From Bradyrhizobium sp. CCH5-F6 (lineage in GTDB: Bacteria > Pseudomonadota > Alphaproteobacteria > Rhizobiales > Xanthobacteraceae), in NCBI RefSeq assembly GCF_001556045.1, contig NZ_LSIC01000015.1, positions 29,321-93,320 of the forward strand: 64,000 bases of DNA, given 5' to 3'. Made by a program: the position numbers and the translations under genes. Shown here piece by piece: positions 55,690 to 64,000 of the stretch. Each line of letters begins with the position of its first letter. Positions within the stretch are counted from its first letter, which is position 1. The notes beneath the pieces are model-generated. The model ran no database searches. It worked only from the letters and a program-made list of their open reading frames with translations, and was not told the origin of the DNA.

Positions 55690-56238
55690 TCATGCGGCGT
55701 TGGCCCGGCGGTCGCCGACGAGCGCTGCGAATTGTTCCACGGCGTTGGCGAGGCGAGCGGCAATCATTGGCGCCAGTGGGACGCCCGACGCCAGTTCGTC
55801 GCTGCTCGCATAGATCGCGGTCGACACCGTGCAGGCCTCGAAGAACCCGAACAACGGACGGAGCTGATGCTCGACCACCAGCGAGTGGCGCAACCCGCCG
55901 CCGACCGCTGTCAGCAGCACCGGGCGATTGCGCAGCACGCCGGGCTTGATCAGGTCGAAGACGTGCTTGAACAGGCCGGGATAGGAGCCCTGGAACACCG
56001 GGCAACCGATCACCAGGCCATCGGCATGCTCGATCGCCTCGACGAGGTCGCGCGCGCGGTCGTCGAGCCCGTTGCGGGTAAACGCGGCGATGCCCTGGCC
56101 GGCATCGACGAGGTCGAGGATGTCGGTCTTGAGCGCGTGTTGTGCCAGGAGATCGGCCGCAACGGCTTCAACGAGCACGCGCGATCTTGCCGGCCGCCAG
56201 CTGTTGCCGCAGAAGCCAACGATGCGGGATCCGTTCAC
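55690..56238 (-). CDS. NAD(P)H-dependent FMN reductase
   Basis: 182 residues. Flavodoxin-like fold: IVGFCGNSWRPARSRVLVEAV at the FMN phosphate loop, then GCPVFQGSYPGLFKHVFDLI (the SPVYxxSYpG-like motif). GTG 56238 with GGAGGT five bases before it is the start. Relatives SsuE and MsuE supply reduced FMN to a partner monooxygenase, here the acyl-CoA-dehydrogenase-like protein 17 bases upstream. Confidence 0.87.
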   Translation of the reverse strand: MNGSRIVGFCGNSWRPARSRVLVEAVAADLLAQHALKTDILDLVDAGQGIAAFTRNGLDDRARDLVEAIEHADGLVIGCPVFQGSYPGLFKHVFDLIKPGVLRNRPVLLTAVGGGLRHSLVVEHQLRPLFGFFEACTVSTAIYASSDELASGVPLAPMIAARLANAVEQFAALVGDRRANAA

Positions 56239-56255
56239 GCCGACCTCCTGCGCGC

Positions 56256-57488
56256 TCAGCCAGTCACCCCGAACACTGTCCATTGCGCGTCCGGCCCGGG
56301 AAGGCCGAGCAGCGCACGACCGCATTCCTCGACGATCTGGTCGGCCATCAGGATGTGCTGGGTGCCCGAGTGGATGTCGCGATAGAAGCGCTGCATCGGC
56401 GTGTTGTGCAGCGAGGCGCCCCGGGCTGCACGGTGCGCGAAGGTCGAGACGTCGGACAGGACGTCGTGGATGTGGCGCAGCGACAGCTTGATCATTGTCA
56501 TTTGCGCCAGCGAGGGACTTTCGCCGGCGGCGCAGGTCTCGGAGACCTCCTTCCAGGTTTCGTGCACCAGCGCACGTGCCGCGCGAAAACGAGCCTCGGC
56601 CTGCGCGAACTGGAACTTGAAGCTGGCGCTCTCGCACGACTTGCCGAAGGGATCCTGGCGCGGGACGATGACCTTCACGAGTTCGTCGAGCATGCGGCGG
56701 CCGACCCCGACCGCCCAGCTCGAGTGCGACCAGGCGCTATAGCCCGCGAGCCCCAGCGCGCCCTGCACGCCGCCGCGACGCGGCGCGCCGATGTCGAAAT
56801 CGTAGGTCATGTGTGTCGGCACGAACAGCTCGTCGCCCTCGCTGAGCGTGTAGTCGAAGCTTCCGGTGGCGCGCAGGCCGAGCACGTCCCAATTGCCCAT
56901 CAGCTTGATGGTCGCCCGCGGATGGTGGGTGACGACGATCTTGGGCTGTCCGTTGGGACCGAACACCATGTCCTTGCCGGATGCGTCGGTGACGAAGCAG
57001 CCGGAATGGACCCATTCGGCATGCTGGATGCCGCTGCCATAGGCCCAGTTGCCGCGGATCATGTAGCCGCCGTCGACCGGACGGGCGAAGCCCCGCGGGA
57101 CTCCGTTGCCGGCGATGGTGATGTCGGCGCCTTTTGCGAAGACCTTCTTGATGCCCTCGTCCTCGACATAGATGGCGAGCGTCGTGCCTTCCATGTTGTT
57201 GCCGATCGCACACCATCCGGCGGATGCATGCGCATAGGCAAGGCGCTCGATCACGGTCATGGCGTCGTATGGCAGAAGCTCTGCGCCACCGACCTCGCGG
57301 GGAAACAGCATCGTGTAGATGCCGGCCTTGCGAAGCGCGGCGACGACGTCGTCGGTGAGATAGCCCTGCGCCTCGGCCTCGGCCGCGCGGGCCTCGACCA
57401 GTGGCAGCACGGCGTCGAGGCGCGCGTGGAACTCGGCCACTGATGGCGTCGTGGAAGGCCTGGCGGCGCGTTGCATGGAAAGGCTCAT
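56256..57488 (-). CDS. Acyl-CoA-dehydrogenase-fold flavin monooxygenase (group D)
   Basis: 410 residues from ATG 57488. N-terminal helical domain (FHARLDAVLPLVEARAAEAE), a middle beta domain (RGNWAYGSGIQHAEW, then LMGNWDVLGLRATGSFDYTL), and a C-terminal helical domain. WNVxGxxATGSxDY-type motifs, and pairing with an FMN reductase instead of an ETF, point to oxygen-activating members such as DszC and HsaA rather than true dehydrogenases. It heads a five-gene operon with transporter and hydrolase. The substrate is unknown. Confidence 0.82.
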   Translation of the reverse strand: MSLSMQRAARPSTTPSVAEFHARLDAVLPLVEARAAEAEAQGYLTDDVVAALRKAGIYTMLFPREVGGAELLPYDAMTVIERLAYAHASAGWCAIGNNMEGTTLAIYVEDEGIKKVFAKGADITIAGNGVPRGFARPVDGGYMIRGNWAYGSGIQHAEWVHSGCFVTDASGKDMVFGPNGQPKIVVTHHPRATIKLMGNWDVLGLRATGSFDYTLSEGDELFVPTHMTYDFDIGAPRRGGVQGALGLAGYSAWSHSSWAVGVGRRMLDELVKVIVPRQDPFGKSCESASFKFQFAQAEARFRAARALVHETWKEVSETCAAGESPSLAQMTMIKLSLRHIHDVLSDVSTFAHRAARGASLHNTPMQRFYRDIHSGTQHILMADQIVEECGRALLGLPGPDAQWTVFGVTG

Positions 57489-57845
57489 GGTCGGTATCTC
57501 CACGTCAAGCTGTTGCTCCGCCGCGCGATCGGCGGGGAGGATCGGGACCGCGGGAACGGCGTCCGTCGGCAAAGCTCTGCCGTCGCGCGCCAAGGCCGTT
57601 GGCGCGCGGGTGAGCAGGCAGCTCGCGATGGTGACGTGACCCCGTCGGAACCGCGTGATGTCGTCACGCGATCACGATGGGCAAATGCTAGGGATGAAGC
57701 GGGCAGACCGGCAATCCCCCATCATGGGGGGATCGCCGTTGCTGCTCTGCCGTAAAGCTGAGCCTGCGAAGCACGGTTCTGCCGCTTCTTTCCGCTTGAC
57801 CGGAGAACAGGCGAAGAAGAAGTTTTAAGCCTATAACAAAACGAA
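57489..57845. promoter_or_regulatory. Divergent control region between monooxygenase operon and LuxR gene
   Basis: 357 bases. Two palindromes stand out: CGCGTGA-tgtcg-TCACGCG (57652-57670, perfect seven-base arms) and CCCCC-ATCAT-GGGGG (57716-57730). Either could be the operator of the divergent GAF-LuxR protein. Confidence 0.55.
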
Positions 57846-58646
57846 ATGGCGCACGTCGCGCGAGGAGTGGCGGTGAGGGCCGAGCAGGAGCAGTTTGACC
57901 GTCTGCCTGAGGGCCAGCTGGCGGATCGTTTGATGTCCATCGCCGAGAGCCGTTCGGTGCGTGCACTGGGCGCGGCCTGTTGCTCAGCAATCACCGAGCT
58001 TACGGGATCGCCGACCGTCGGTCTCTACCTGCTCGACGGGATCGAGCCCGCCCTGGTCTATAGCCGCCACGTCGCCGATGGTCTGCTCGACAATTACAAG
58101 GCCGGCTTCTGGAAGCACGACCCCGTGCTCGACTGCATCATGACCCGCGGCTGCGCGGTCGACGGCGAAACCGTGATCGGCCCGCAGCAATGGCGGCAAA
58201 GCCCGAGCTTCGAGATGCTGCATGAATGGGGCTTCGCCTACAATATGGGTGGGCCGCTGTGGTGCGGCCGGAAGATCATCGGCGTGCTCTTCACTGCGAC
58301 GACGGAGACGGGCGCACCCTATACGCCGCGGGCACGATTGCGCATGGAGATGCTATGCCGGGCCGGCTCGCTGGCGCTGACCAACATGATGAATGCGGGC
58401 GAGCTGCAAGCCGATCGTAGCCCGGGCCGTCAGCCCGAGACGGCCGGGATGCTGTCGGCATCGCTGCCGCCGCGCTCGGCGGATGTCGCCATCCGGGTTT
58501 GCCGTGGCCAGACCAACAAGGAGATCGCCCGCGAAATGGGGATATCCGACCAGACCGTGAAGGAGCACGTCGCGAATCTGTGCCGGCGCTTCGGCGTGCA
58601 CAACCGGACCGAACTTGCAGCCTGCCTTCTCAGCGCCCGGCAGTGA
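57846..58646 (+). CDS. GAF-LuxR transcriptional regulator
   Basis: 266 residues. An N-terminal GAF-like ligand domain (LGAACCSAITELTGSPTVGLYLLDG ... GRKIIGVLFTATTETG) is followed by a C-terminal helix-turn-helix of the LuxR type (IRVCRGQTNKEIAREMGISDQTVKEHVANLCRRFGVHNRTEL). No receiver domain or AHL-binding signature. Divergent from the monooxygenase operon, which it probably controls on sensing a substrate. Confidence 0.85.
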   Translation: MAHVARGVAVRAEQEQFDRLPEGQLADRLMSIAESRSVRALGAACCSAITELTGSPTVGLYLLDGIEPALVYSRHVADGLLDNYKAGFWKHDPVLDCIMTRGCAVDGETVIGPQQWRQSPSFEMLHEWGFAYNMGGPLWCGRKIIGVLFTATTETGAPYTPRARLRMEMLCRAGSLALTNMMNAGELQADRSPGRQPETAGMLSASLPPRSADVAIRVCRGQTNKEIAREMGISDQTVKEHVANLCRRFGVHNRTELAACLLSARQ

Positions 58647-58798
58647 AGCCGCCGGTCACAGCGCGCGTTCGCCGGGGTCGTTAAAATTGTCTGCAATCCG
58701 TCCAGCAGCGGCAAACCGTGCGGACGAGAAGCACTGCGCTTTAAACCAGAGCTTTGGAACTGATCTGCATCCTGCCTGCAACAGGGCAGGGCATCAGC

Positions 58799-59062
58799 AT
58801 GTCAATTCTCAGGGAGATCGTCGCTGCGGTCGCGGGAGTCTACGCGCTCCTGCTCGCCTGCGACGCATTGTTCGGGGGCGGCGAGGCACGCTTCGACGAC
58901 GCATATTACCGCGCCAGCTTCTACGCGCCGCGGCCGAAGGAATTCCGCTTCGCCGGTGACACGCCGCCGGCGGTGCGCGTCAGCGACGCCTTCGCGCAGT
59001 TTGCGCCGGGCGAAGCCAAGCCGAACAGGCGCTACTCGTCTCTGACGACGATCATCCGGTGA
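58799..59062 (+). CDS. Small hypothetical protein with membrane anchor
   Basis: 87 residues from ATG 58799. A hydrophobic N-terminus (ILREIVAAVAGVYALLLAC) precedes a polar tail with ARFDDAYYRASFYAPRPKEF. No family name known. It ends seven bases before the convergent hydrolase stop. Weak ribosome-binding site. Confidence 0.55.
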   Translation: MSILREIVAAVAGVYALLLACDALFGGGEARFDDAYYRASFYAPRPKEFRFAGDTPPAVRVSDAFAQFAPGEAKPNRRYSSLTTIIR

Positions 59063-59069
59063 CGCAGCC

Positions 59070-59966
59070 TCATTCCCCCTGAATCCACTCCGCCACGCCG
59101 CGCCACAGCGTGTCGCGGTGATCGGGGCGGAAGAAGCCGAAATGGCCGATCGCCCTGGCGCCGACCTCGGGCGGCTTGACCGTGAGCACCTCCGGCTTGA
59201 TGGCCGAGAAACCGCTCGCGAGCAACTCGACCGCGGGGCGCGTGGCCCAGGGATCGTCGGAGAAGCACAGCGCGCGCAGCTCGCCCTTGAACCTGGCGAA
59301 GTTCTCGAGCGCCGGCAGTCTTGAATCGAAGAGATAGCGCGGGCTCGAGACCCATTCGGCCCATTGCAGGAAGACGCCCTTGGGCAAATCCTCCCCGACG
59401 CCGGCCCAGCCCGGGGCATAACCGAGCGCGTGCGTCAGCGGTACGCCAACGAGGTTCATGAAAGCGAAGACGCGATATTTTTCCGGCGAGGTCATCAGCC
59501 GCCAGGTTGCCGCCTGCGAGGCCACGAACGCGGCGCGCGAGATCTCGCTGTTGTTCGCGATCAGTCCGAGCGCCTGGCCGCCGAAGGAATGGCCGACATA
59601 GGCGAGGGGCAGGCTGCTATAGCGCTCACGCATCCAGCTGACCGCGGCGGTGACGTCGAGCTCGGCCCAGTCGGACATCGATGCCTTGAAGCCGACCAGC
59701 GATTTCGGGCGGTTGTAGCCGACCATCGCCGGCAGCCGGGAGCCGCCGATGCCGCGATAGTCGTAGGTCAGCACCGCGCAGCCGCGATGGGCGAGGTAGG
59801 AGGCAAAGCCCCGATAGATCTTGCGTGGCACGGCGGTCGCCGAATTGATCAGGACGGCATGGCGCTTGGCGCCGCGTGGCAGGAACAGGGTGCCGGCCAG
59901 CGCATAGCCGTCGGTCGCAGGAAAGCTGATCTCGTCGATAAAAACGTCGTCCAGTGCCGCGTCCAT
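59070..59966 (-). CDS. Alpha/beta hydrolase (serine aminopeptidase S33-like)
   Basis: 298 residues. ISFPATDGYALAGTLFLP at the start, YRGIGGSR, and nucleophile Ser in YVGHSFGGQALGLI are typical; the later IGHFGFFRPDHRDTLW carries the His. Family members include esterases and acyl hydrolases with a C-terminal cap. ATG 59966; the region upstream separates it from the DAHP synthase gene. Confidence 0.83.
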   Translation of the reverse strand: MDAALDDVFIDEISFPATDGYALAGTLFLPRGAKRHAVLINSATAVPRKIYRGFASYLAHRGCAVLTYDYRGIGGSRLPAMVGYNRPKSLVGFKASMSDWAELDVTAAVSWMRERYSSLPLAYVGHSFGGQALGLIANNSEISRAAFVASQAATWRLMTSPEKYRVFAFMNLVGVPLTHALGYAPGWAGVGEDLPKGVFLQWAEWVSSPRYLFDSRLPALENFARFKGELRALCFSDDPWATRPAVELLASGFSAIKPEVLTVKPPEVGARAIGHFGFFRPDHRDTLWRGVAEWIQGE

Positions 59967-60147
59967 GGGCGGTCGGTGTCCCGTGAGTTTCGTTGCCGGC
60001 GCCAAACAAATGCGAATCCGGCTTTTCCCGCAAGGGTTTGCGGTGCGAAATGGATTTACAACTGGCGGTCGGGAGCCAGCCTGTGTATAAGGCGGCCCTC
60101 GCAACCCACAGATCGGGTTGTGCTTTTTGCTTCACGGAGAGGTTGCG

Positions 60148-61536
60148 ATGTCCGAGCGGTGGACGCCCGAGTCCTGGCGCAGCAAGCCGGTGCTACAGGT
60201 GCCCGACTATCCCGACGCCAAGGCGTTGGCCGACGTCGAGGCGCAGCTTGCGACGTTTCCGCCGCTGGTGTTCGCCGGCGAGGCGCGCAATCTGAAGAAG
60301 GCGCTGGCGCGGGTTGCGGCCGGCGAGGCTTTCCTGCTTCAGGGCGGCGACTGCGCCGAGAGCTTCGCCGAGCACGGGGCCAACAACATCCGCGACTTCT
60401 TCCGCGTGCTGCTCCAGATGGCGGTGGTGCTCACCTATGCCGGCGCGGTGCCGGTGGTGAAGGTCGGCCGCATCGCCGGGCAGTTCGCGAAGCCGCGCTC
60501 ATCGCCGACCGAGAAGCTGAACGGGGTCGAGCTGCCGAGCTATCGCGGCGACATCGTCAACGACATCGCCTTCACCAGGGAAGCGCGCGTACCCGATCCG
60601 CAGCGCCAGCTGATGGCCTATCGCCAGTCGGCCGCGACGCTGAACCTGCTGCGCGCCTTCGCCACCGGCGGCTTCGCCAATCTCGGCAGCGTGCATCAAT
60701 GGATGCTCGGCTTCCTCAAGGATTCGCCGCAGTCCCGCCGCTACAAGGAGCTGGCCGACCGCATCTCCGATGCGCTCAACTTCATGCGCGCCTGCGGCCT
60801 CGATCTCGAAAGCCATCCGGAGCTGCGCGCGACCGATTTCTACACCAGCCACGAGGCCCTGCTGCTCGGCTACGAGCAGGCCATGACCCGGGTCGATTCC
60901 ACGACAGGCGACTGGTATGCGACGAGCGGCCACATGATCTGGATCGGCGATCGCACCCGTCAGCTCGATCACGGCCATGTCGAATATTTCCGCGGCATCA
61001 AGAACCCGATCGGGCTGAAGTGCGGTCCGTCTCTGAAGGCCGACGAGCTGCTCAAGCTCATCGACGTGCTCAACCCGGACAACGAGCCGGGCCGGCTGAC
61101 GCTGATCGGCCGCTTCGGTTCGGACAAGATCGGCGAGCATCTGCCGAACATGGTGCGCGCCGTGAAGCGCGAGGGCAGGGTGGTGGTCTGGTCCTGCGAT
61201 CCCATGCACGGCAACACCATCACCTCCAACTCGGGCTACAAGACGCGGCCGTTCGACCGCATCCTGTCCGAGGTGAAGTCGTTCTTCGCGATCCATGCCG
61301 CCGAAGGTACCCACGCCGGCGGCGTGCATCTGGAGATGACCGGCCAGAACGTCACCGAATGTCTCGGCGGCGCCCGCGCCATCACGGATGAGGATCTCAA
61401 CGACCGCTACCACACGGTCTGCGATCCCCGCCTCAACGCCGAGCAATCCATCGACATGGCTTTCCTGGTCGCGGAACTCCTCAAGCAGGAACGCGCCGGC
61501 AAGGCTCAGCCAATTCCGGCCGCTGCGGGGCTCTGA
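60148..61536 (+). CDS. aroG: 3-deoxy-7-phosphoheptulonate synthase, class II (AroA-II)
   Basis: 462 residues. It joins PEP and erythrose 4-phosphate in the first step of the shikimate pathway. Plant-type class II features: [97 protein letters not shown] precedes ATG 60148. dgkA follows after four bases. Confidence 0.95.
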   Translation: MSERWTPESWRSKPVLQVPDYPDAKALADVEAQLATFPPLVFAGEARNLKKALARVAAGEAFLLQGGDCAESFAEHGANNIRDFFRVLLQMAVVLTYAGAVPVVKVGRIAGQFAKPRSSPTEKLNGVELPSYRGDIVNDIAFTREARVPDPQRQLMAYRQSAATLNLLRAFATGGFANLGSVHQWMLGFLKDSPQSRRYKELADRISDALNFMRACGLDLESHPELRATDFYTSHEALLLGYEQAMTRVDSTTGDWYATSGHMIWIGDRTRQLDHGHVEYFRGIKNPIGLKCGPSLKADELLKLIDVLNPDNEPGRLTLIGRFGSDKIGEHLPNMVRAVKREGRVVVWSCDPMHGNTITSNSGYKTRPFDRILSEVKSFFAIHAAEGTHAGGVHLEMTGQNVTECLGGARAITDEDLNDRYHTVCDPRLNAEQSIDMAFLVAELLKQERAGKAQPIPAAAGL

Positions 61537-61540
61537 AACC

Positions 61541-61894
61541 TTGCTGCGGATCTGGAAGGCCACGATCAATTCCCGGAACGGTCTGGCTTTTGCGTTCCGG
61601 TCGGAGCAGGCGGTTCGCGAGGAGATCTTTGCGCTCCTGCTGTCGGTGCCGCTCGCCTGGTTCATCGGCGCGACCGCGATGCGCGCGGTCGAGCTAGTGT
61701 GTTCCGTCGCGTTCGTGCTGGTGGTCGAGCTGCTCAACACCGCGATCGAGAAGCTCGCCGACCGCCTGACCCTGGACCACGACAAGCAGATCGGCCGGGT
61801 CAAGGACATGGGCTCGGCAGCAGTCGGCGTCGCGCTCCTCATGACCGGCGCGTTCTGGATCATCGCCATCATCGAGCGATTGGGGTTCATGTAG
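61541..61894 (+). CDS. dgkA: Diacylglycerol kinase DgkA
   Basis: 117 residues, three membrane helices. Starts with TTG 61541 (LRIWKATINSRNGLAFAFRSEQAVREEI). The hallmark active-site helix is VVELLNTAIEKLADRL and KDMGSAAVGVALL. It recycles diacylglycerol released in periplasmic glucan synthesis to phosphatidate. The short gap implies co-transcription with the DAHP synthase gene. Confidence 0.93.
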   Translation: MLRIWKATINSRNGLAFAFRSEQAVREEIFALLLSVPLAWFIGATAMRAVELVCSVAFVLVVELLNTAIEKLADRLTLDHDKQIGRVKDMGSAAVGVALLMTGAFWIIAIIERLGFM

Positions 61895-61982
61895 CTCCCG
61901 GAGAAGATCCGATGCGCAGCATCGTCGAGCGTAAATCGGGTGAAGGGGCTCAGATCCCACGAGAGATCGTAACCCGTCACCC

Positions 61983-62005
61983 GAATTGCATCTGCGATGC
62001 AATTC
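61983..62005. repeat. Hairpin upstream of nadE
   Basis: Perfect inverted repeat GAATTGCATC-tgc-GATGCAATTC in the 148-base gap between dgkA and nadE. It ends 37 bases before the nadE ATG. It is likely part of a dispersed intergenic repeat and may terminate dgkA or sit in the nadE leader. Confidence 0.6.
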
Positions 62006-62042
62006 GACCTCTGCCTTCGGGAGAGGTGCCGGAGAGAGCGCG

Positions 62043-63800
62043 ATGACCGAACGTCTCAACACATTCTCGGTCACGCTCGCCCAGCTCAACCCGACCATGG
62101 GCGACGTGGAGGGCAATGCGGCGAAGGTGCGCGCCGCGCGTGCGCGTGCTGCCGCCGACGGTGCCGACCTCGTGCTGTTTCCGGAGCTGTTCATCGCCGG
62201 CTATCCACCGGAAGACCTGGTGCAGAAGCCGGCGTTCCAGGCCGCCTGCCGCGCCGCGATCGAAAGCCTCGCGCGCGAGACCGCCGACGGCGGGCCCGCG
62301 ATGCTGGTCGGCACGCCCTGGGTCGAGGAGGGCAGGCTCTACAATGCCTGCGCGCTGCTCGACGGCGGCCGCATCGCGAGCTTGCGTTTCAAGTGCAACC
62401 TGCCGAATTACGGCGTGTTCGACGAGAAGCGGCTGTTCTCGCGCGGCCCTGCCGCCGGTCCCGTCACCGTGCGCGGTGTGCGGATCGGGGTGCCGATCTG
62501 CGAGGACATCTGGCTGGAGGAGTCCGAGGACTATGAGAACGTGGTCGAGACGCTGGCGGAGACCGGCGCCGAGATCATCCTCGTGCCGAACGGCTCGCCT
62601 TACGCCCGCGACAAGAGCGACGTGCGCCTGTCCGTCGCGGTGGCGCGCGTGACCGAGAGCGGACTGCCGCTGGTCTATTTGAACCAGGTCTGCGGCCAGG
62701 ACGAACTGGTGTTCGACGGTGCATCCTTCGCGCTCAACGGCGATCTCTCGCTCGCGGCGCAACTGCCCGCCTTCGAGGAGAGCATCGTCACGCTGCGTTT
62801 CACGCGCAACGGCGACGACTGGCGCTGCACGGGCCCGATCGCCGGACTGCCCGAGGGTGACAAGGCCGACTACGCCGCCTGCGTGCTGGGCCTGCGCGAC
62901 TACGTCGTCAAGAACGGCTTTCCCGGCGTGCTGCTCGGCATCTCCGGCGGCATCGATTCCGCACTGTGCGCCGCGATCGCGGTCGACGCGCTCGGCGCCG
63001 ACCAGGTGCATGGCGTGATGCTGCCCTATCGCTACACCGCACCACATTCGATCGCGGATGCCGGCGAGCTCGCGGGCCATCTCGGCATTCGCTACGAGGT
63101 TTTGCCGATCGCCGAGGCTGTGAACGGCTTCGAGACCATCCTGTCCGGCATCTTCAAGAATCTGCCGCCTGACATCACCGAGGAAAACCTTCAGGCCCGC
63201 ACCCGCGGCACGCTGTTGATGGCGATCTCCAACAAGACCGGGTTGATGGTGGTGACCACAGGCAACAAGTCGGAAATGTCGGTCGGTTATGCCACGCTCT
63301 ATGGCGACATGAATGGCGGCTTCAATCCGATCAAGGACATCTACAAGACTGAGGTGTTTCGCCTGGCGGCGTTGCGCAATAGCTGGAAGCCGGAAGGCGC
63401 GCTTGGCCCCTCCGGGGAGGTGATCCCGCCCGACATCATCACGCGCCCGCCGACCGCGGAGCTGCGCGAGAACCAGACCGACCAGGATTCGCTGCCGCCC
63501 TATGACGTGCTCGATGCCATCCTGGAGCGCCTTGTCGAGCGCGAGCAGCCGCTGGATCAGATCATCGCCGCCGGCTTCGATCGCGAGACGGTCACCCGCA
63601 TCGACCATCTGCTCAACGTCGCCGAATACAAGCGCCGCCAGGCCGCGCCCGGCGTGAAGGTGACGCGAAGGATCTTCGGTCGCGACCGCCGCTATCCGAT
63701 CACGAACCGGTTTCGCGACAAGGGCGAGGTGTTGCCGGCGGCCGACGAGACACTGGTGTCGCGCGGGAGCCAGGCGTCGATCGACGCGTTCGAGGGGTGA
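62043..63800 (+). CDS. nadE: Glutamine-dependent NAD(+) synthase
   Basis: 585 residues. An N-terminal nitrilase domain releases ammonia from glutamine: Glu in VLFPELFIAGYP, Lys in FKCNLPNYGVFDEKR, Cys in VPICEDIW. The C-terminal synthetase domain has the PP-loop GISGGIDSALCAAI, then TTGNKSEMSVGYATLYGDMNGGFNPIKD. It amidates nicotinate adenine dinucleotide, the last step of NAD synthesis. ATG 62043 (MTERLNTF) is chosen. Confidence 0.95.
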   Translation: MTERLNTFSVTLAQLNPTMGDVEGNAAKVRAARARAAADGADLVLFPELFIAGYPPEDLVQKPAFQAACRAAIESLARETADGGPAMLVGTPWVEEGRLYNACALLDGGRIASLRFKCNLPNYGVFDEKRLFSRGPAAGPVTVRGVRIGVPICEDIWLEESEDYENVVETLAETGAEIILVPNGSPYARDKSDVRLSVAVARVTESGLPLVYLNQVCGQDELVFDGASFALNGDLSLAAQLPAFEESIVTLRFTRNGDDWRCTGPIAGLPEGDKADYAACVLGLRDYVVKNGFPGVLLGISGGIDSALCAAIAVDALGADQVHGVMLPYRYTAPHSIADAGELAGHLGIRYEVLPIAEAVNGFETILSGIFKNLPPDITEENLQARTRGTLLMAISNKTGLMVVTTGNKSEMSVGYATLYGDMNGGFNPIKDIYKTEVFRLAALRNSWKPEGALGPSGEVIPPDIITRPPTAELRENQTDQDSLPPYDVLDAILERLVEREQPLDQIIAAGFDRETVTRIDHLLNVAEYKRRQAAPGVKVTRRIFGRDRRYPITNRFRDKGEVLPAADETLVSRGSQASIDAFEG

Positions 63801-63862
63801 TGCTTCACGCTTGCGGCTTACATCTTACGTAACCGCGAACGAGATGGACATTGATGTGCCCT

Positions 63863-64000
63863 CGCCCCTTGTGGGAGAGGGCAGCACCGCTGCTGCAACG
63901 GGCGCATTCGGGTGAGGGGTTCTATCCGCGTACACATGTGCACGCGGATAGAACCCCTCATCCGGCGCTTCGCGCCACCTTCTCCCACAAGGGGAGAAGG
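63863..64000. repeat. Large nested inverted repeat (REP/BIME-like) with 48-bp palindrome
   Basis: Centre 63913-63960: 19-base arms that are exact complements (TGAGGGGTTCTATCCGCGT and its complement) around a ten-base loop that is itself CACATGTG with one mismatched pair. Outer arms CCCCTTGTGGGAGA and TCTCCCACAAGGGG enclose it. It runs off the window edge. Typical of rhizobial dispersed repeats downstream of genes. Confidence 0.85.

Noticed and set aside
61977..63608. 543-residue minus-strand frame opposite nadE
   Set aside because: No recognisable domain and full overlap with a certain nadE gene.
63913..63960. Possible rho-independent terminator after nadE
   Set aside because: The stem is long and symmetrical with no T run; it fits a dispersed palindromic repeat better.

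Overview
The window reads as a chromosomal segment of a Bradyrhizobium-like alphaproteobacterium. The evidence is high GC coding sequence with many GTG/TTG starts, FixK/FNR-type boxes (TTGA-N6-TCAA), a CtrA box (TTAA-N7-TTAA), Tat-exported TRAP binding proteins, rhizobial-style palindromic intergenic repeats, and many small conserved hypothetical genes. This placement is inferred from gene content. No rRNA, tRNA or CRISPR array was recognised.

Layout. 1-6.35 kb: the end of an amidase gene, an ABM-domain gene, and a tightly coupled, divergent urease operon (ureE-F-AB-C-G-D, with fused gamma/beta subunits). 6.4-11.3 kb: a decayed SbmA/BacA-like remnant, then a sugar cassette (GH1 beta-glucosidase, a glucokinase gene with a large in-frame internal deletion, PfkB kinase) with a divergent GH-A-type glycosidase. 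11.3-18.0 kb: a probable low-oxygen stress module (PEP synthase, HtrA protease, CBS-BON, universal stress protein, CBS protein) marked by four FixK-like boxes. 18.2-18.9 kb: a broken IS3-family element next to dusA. 19-27.8 kb: outer-membrane barrel protein, retropepsin-like protease, DUF1289 protein, PdhS/DivJ-like histidine kinase with an upstream CtrA box, NhaD-type antiporter, beta-hydroxyacid dehydrogenase, VOC protein and Mrp ATPase.

28-39.5 kb is a TRAP-transport region. Two paralogous TakP-type binding proteins lie on the plus strand. Two separate small/large permease pairs lie on the minus strand, with an OmpR-type two-component system between them. 39.6-44.6 kb holds core metabolism: moaA, gph, rpiA, a DUF2059 protein and glutathione reductase. 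44.6-48.4 kb holds small hypothetical genes, an alpha/beta hydrolase, two pseudogene scars and a bicupin. 48.4-50.5 kb carries a GCS2-type carboxylate-amine ligase coupled to an EgtC/YafJ-like glutamine amidotransferase. 50.9-53.0 kb is a TerB-membrane protein-TerC-YqhA operon.

53.0-58.6 kb is a catabolic-looking operon on the minus strand: acyl-CoA-dehydrogenase-like flavin monooxygenase, FMN reductase, alpha/beta hydrolase, cupin, MFS transporter. It diverges from a GAF-LuxR regulator across a region with two strong palindromes. 58.8-63.8 kb carries a small hypothetical gene, an alpha/beta hydrolase, type II DAHP synthase, diacylglycerol kinase and NAD synthase. The window ends in a large nested inverted repeat with a near-perfect 48-bp palindrome.

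The strongest leads are the FixK-box cluster whose three promoter-proximal boxes predict the same leader length, the divergent urease cluster, the internally deleted glucokinase, the ligase/amidotransferase pair, and the regulator-monooxygenase operon with its palindromes.
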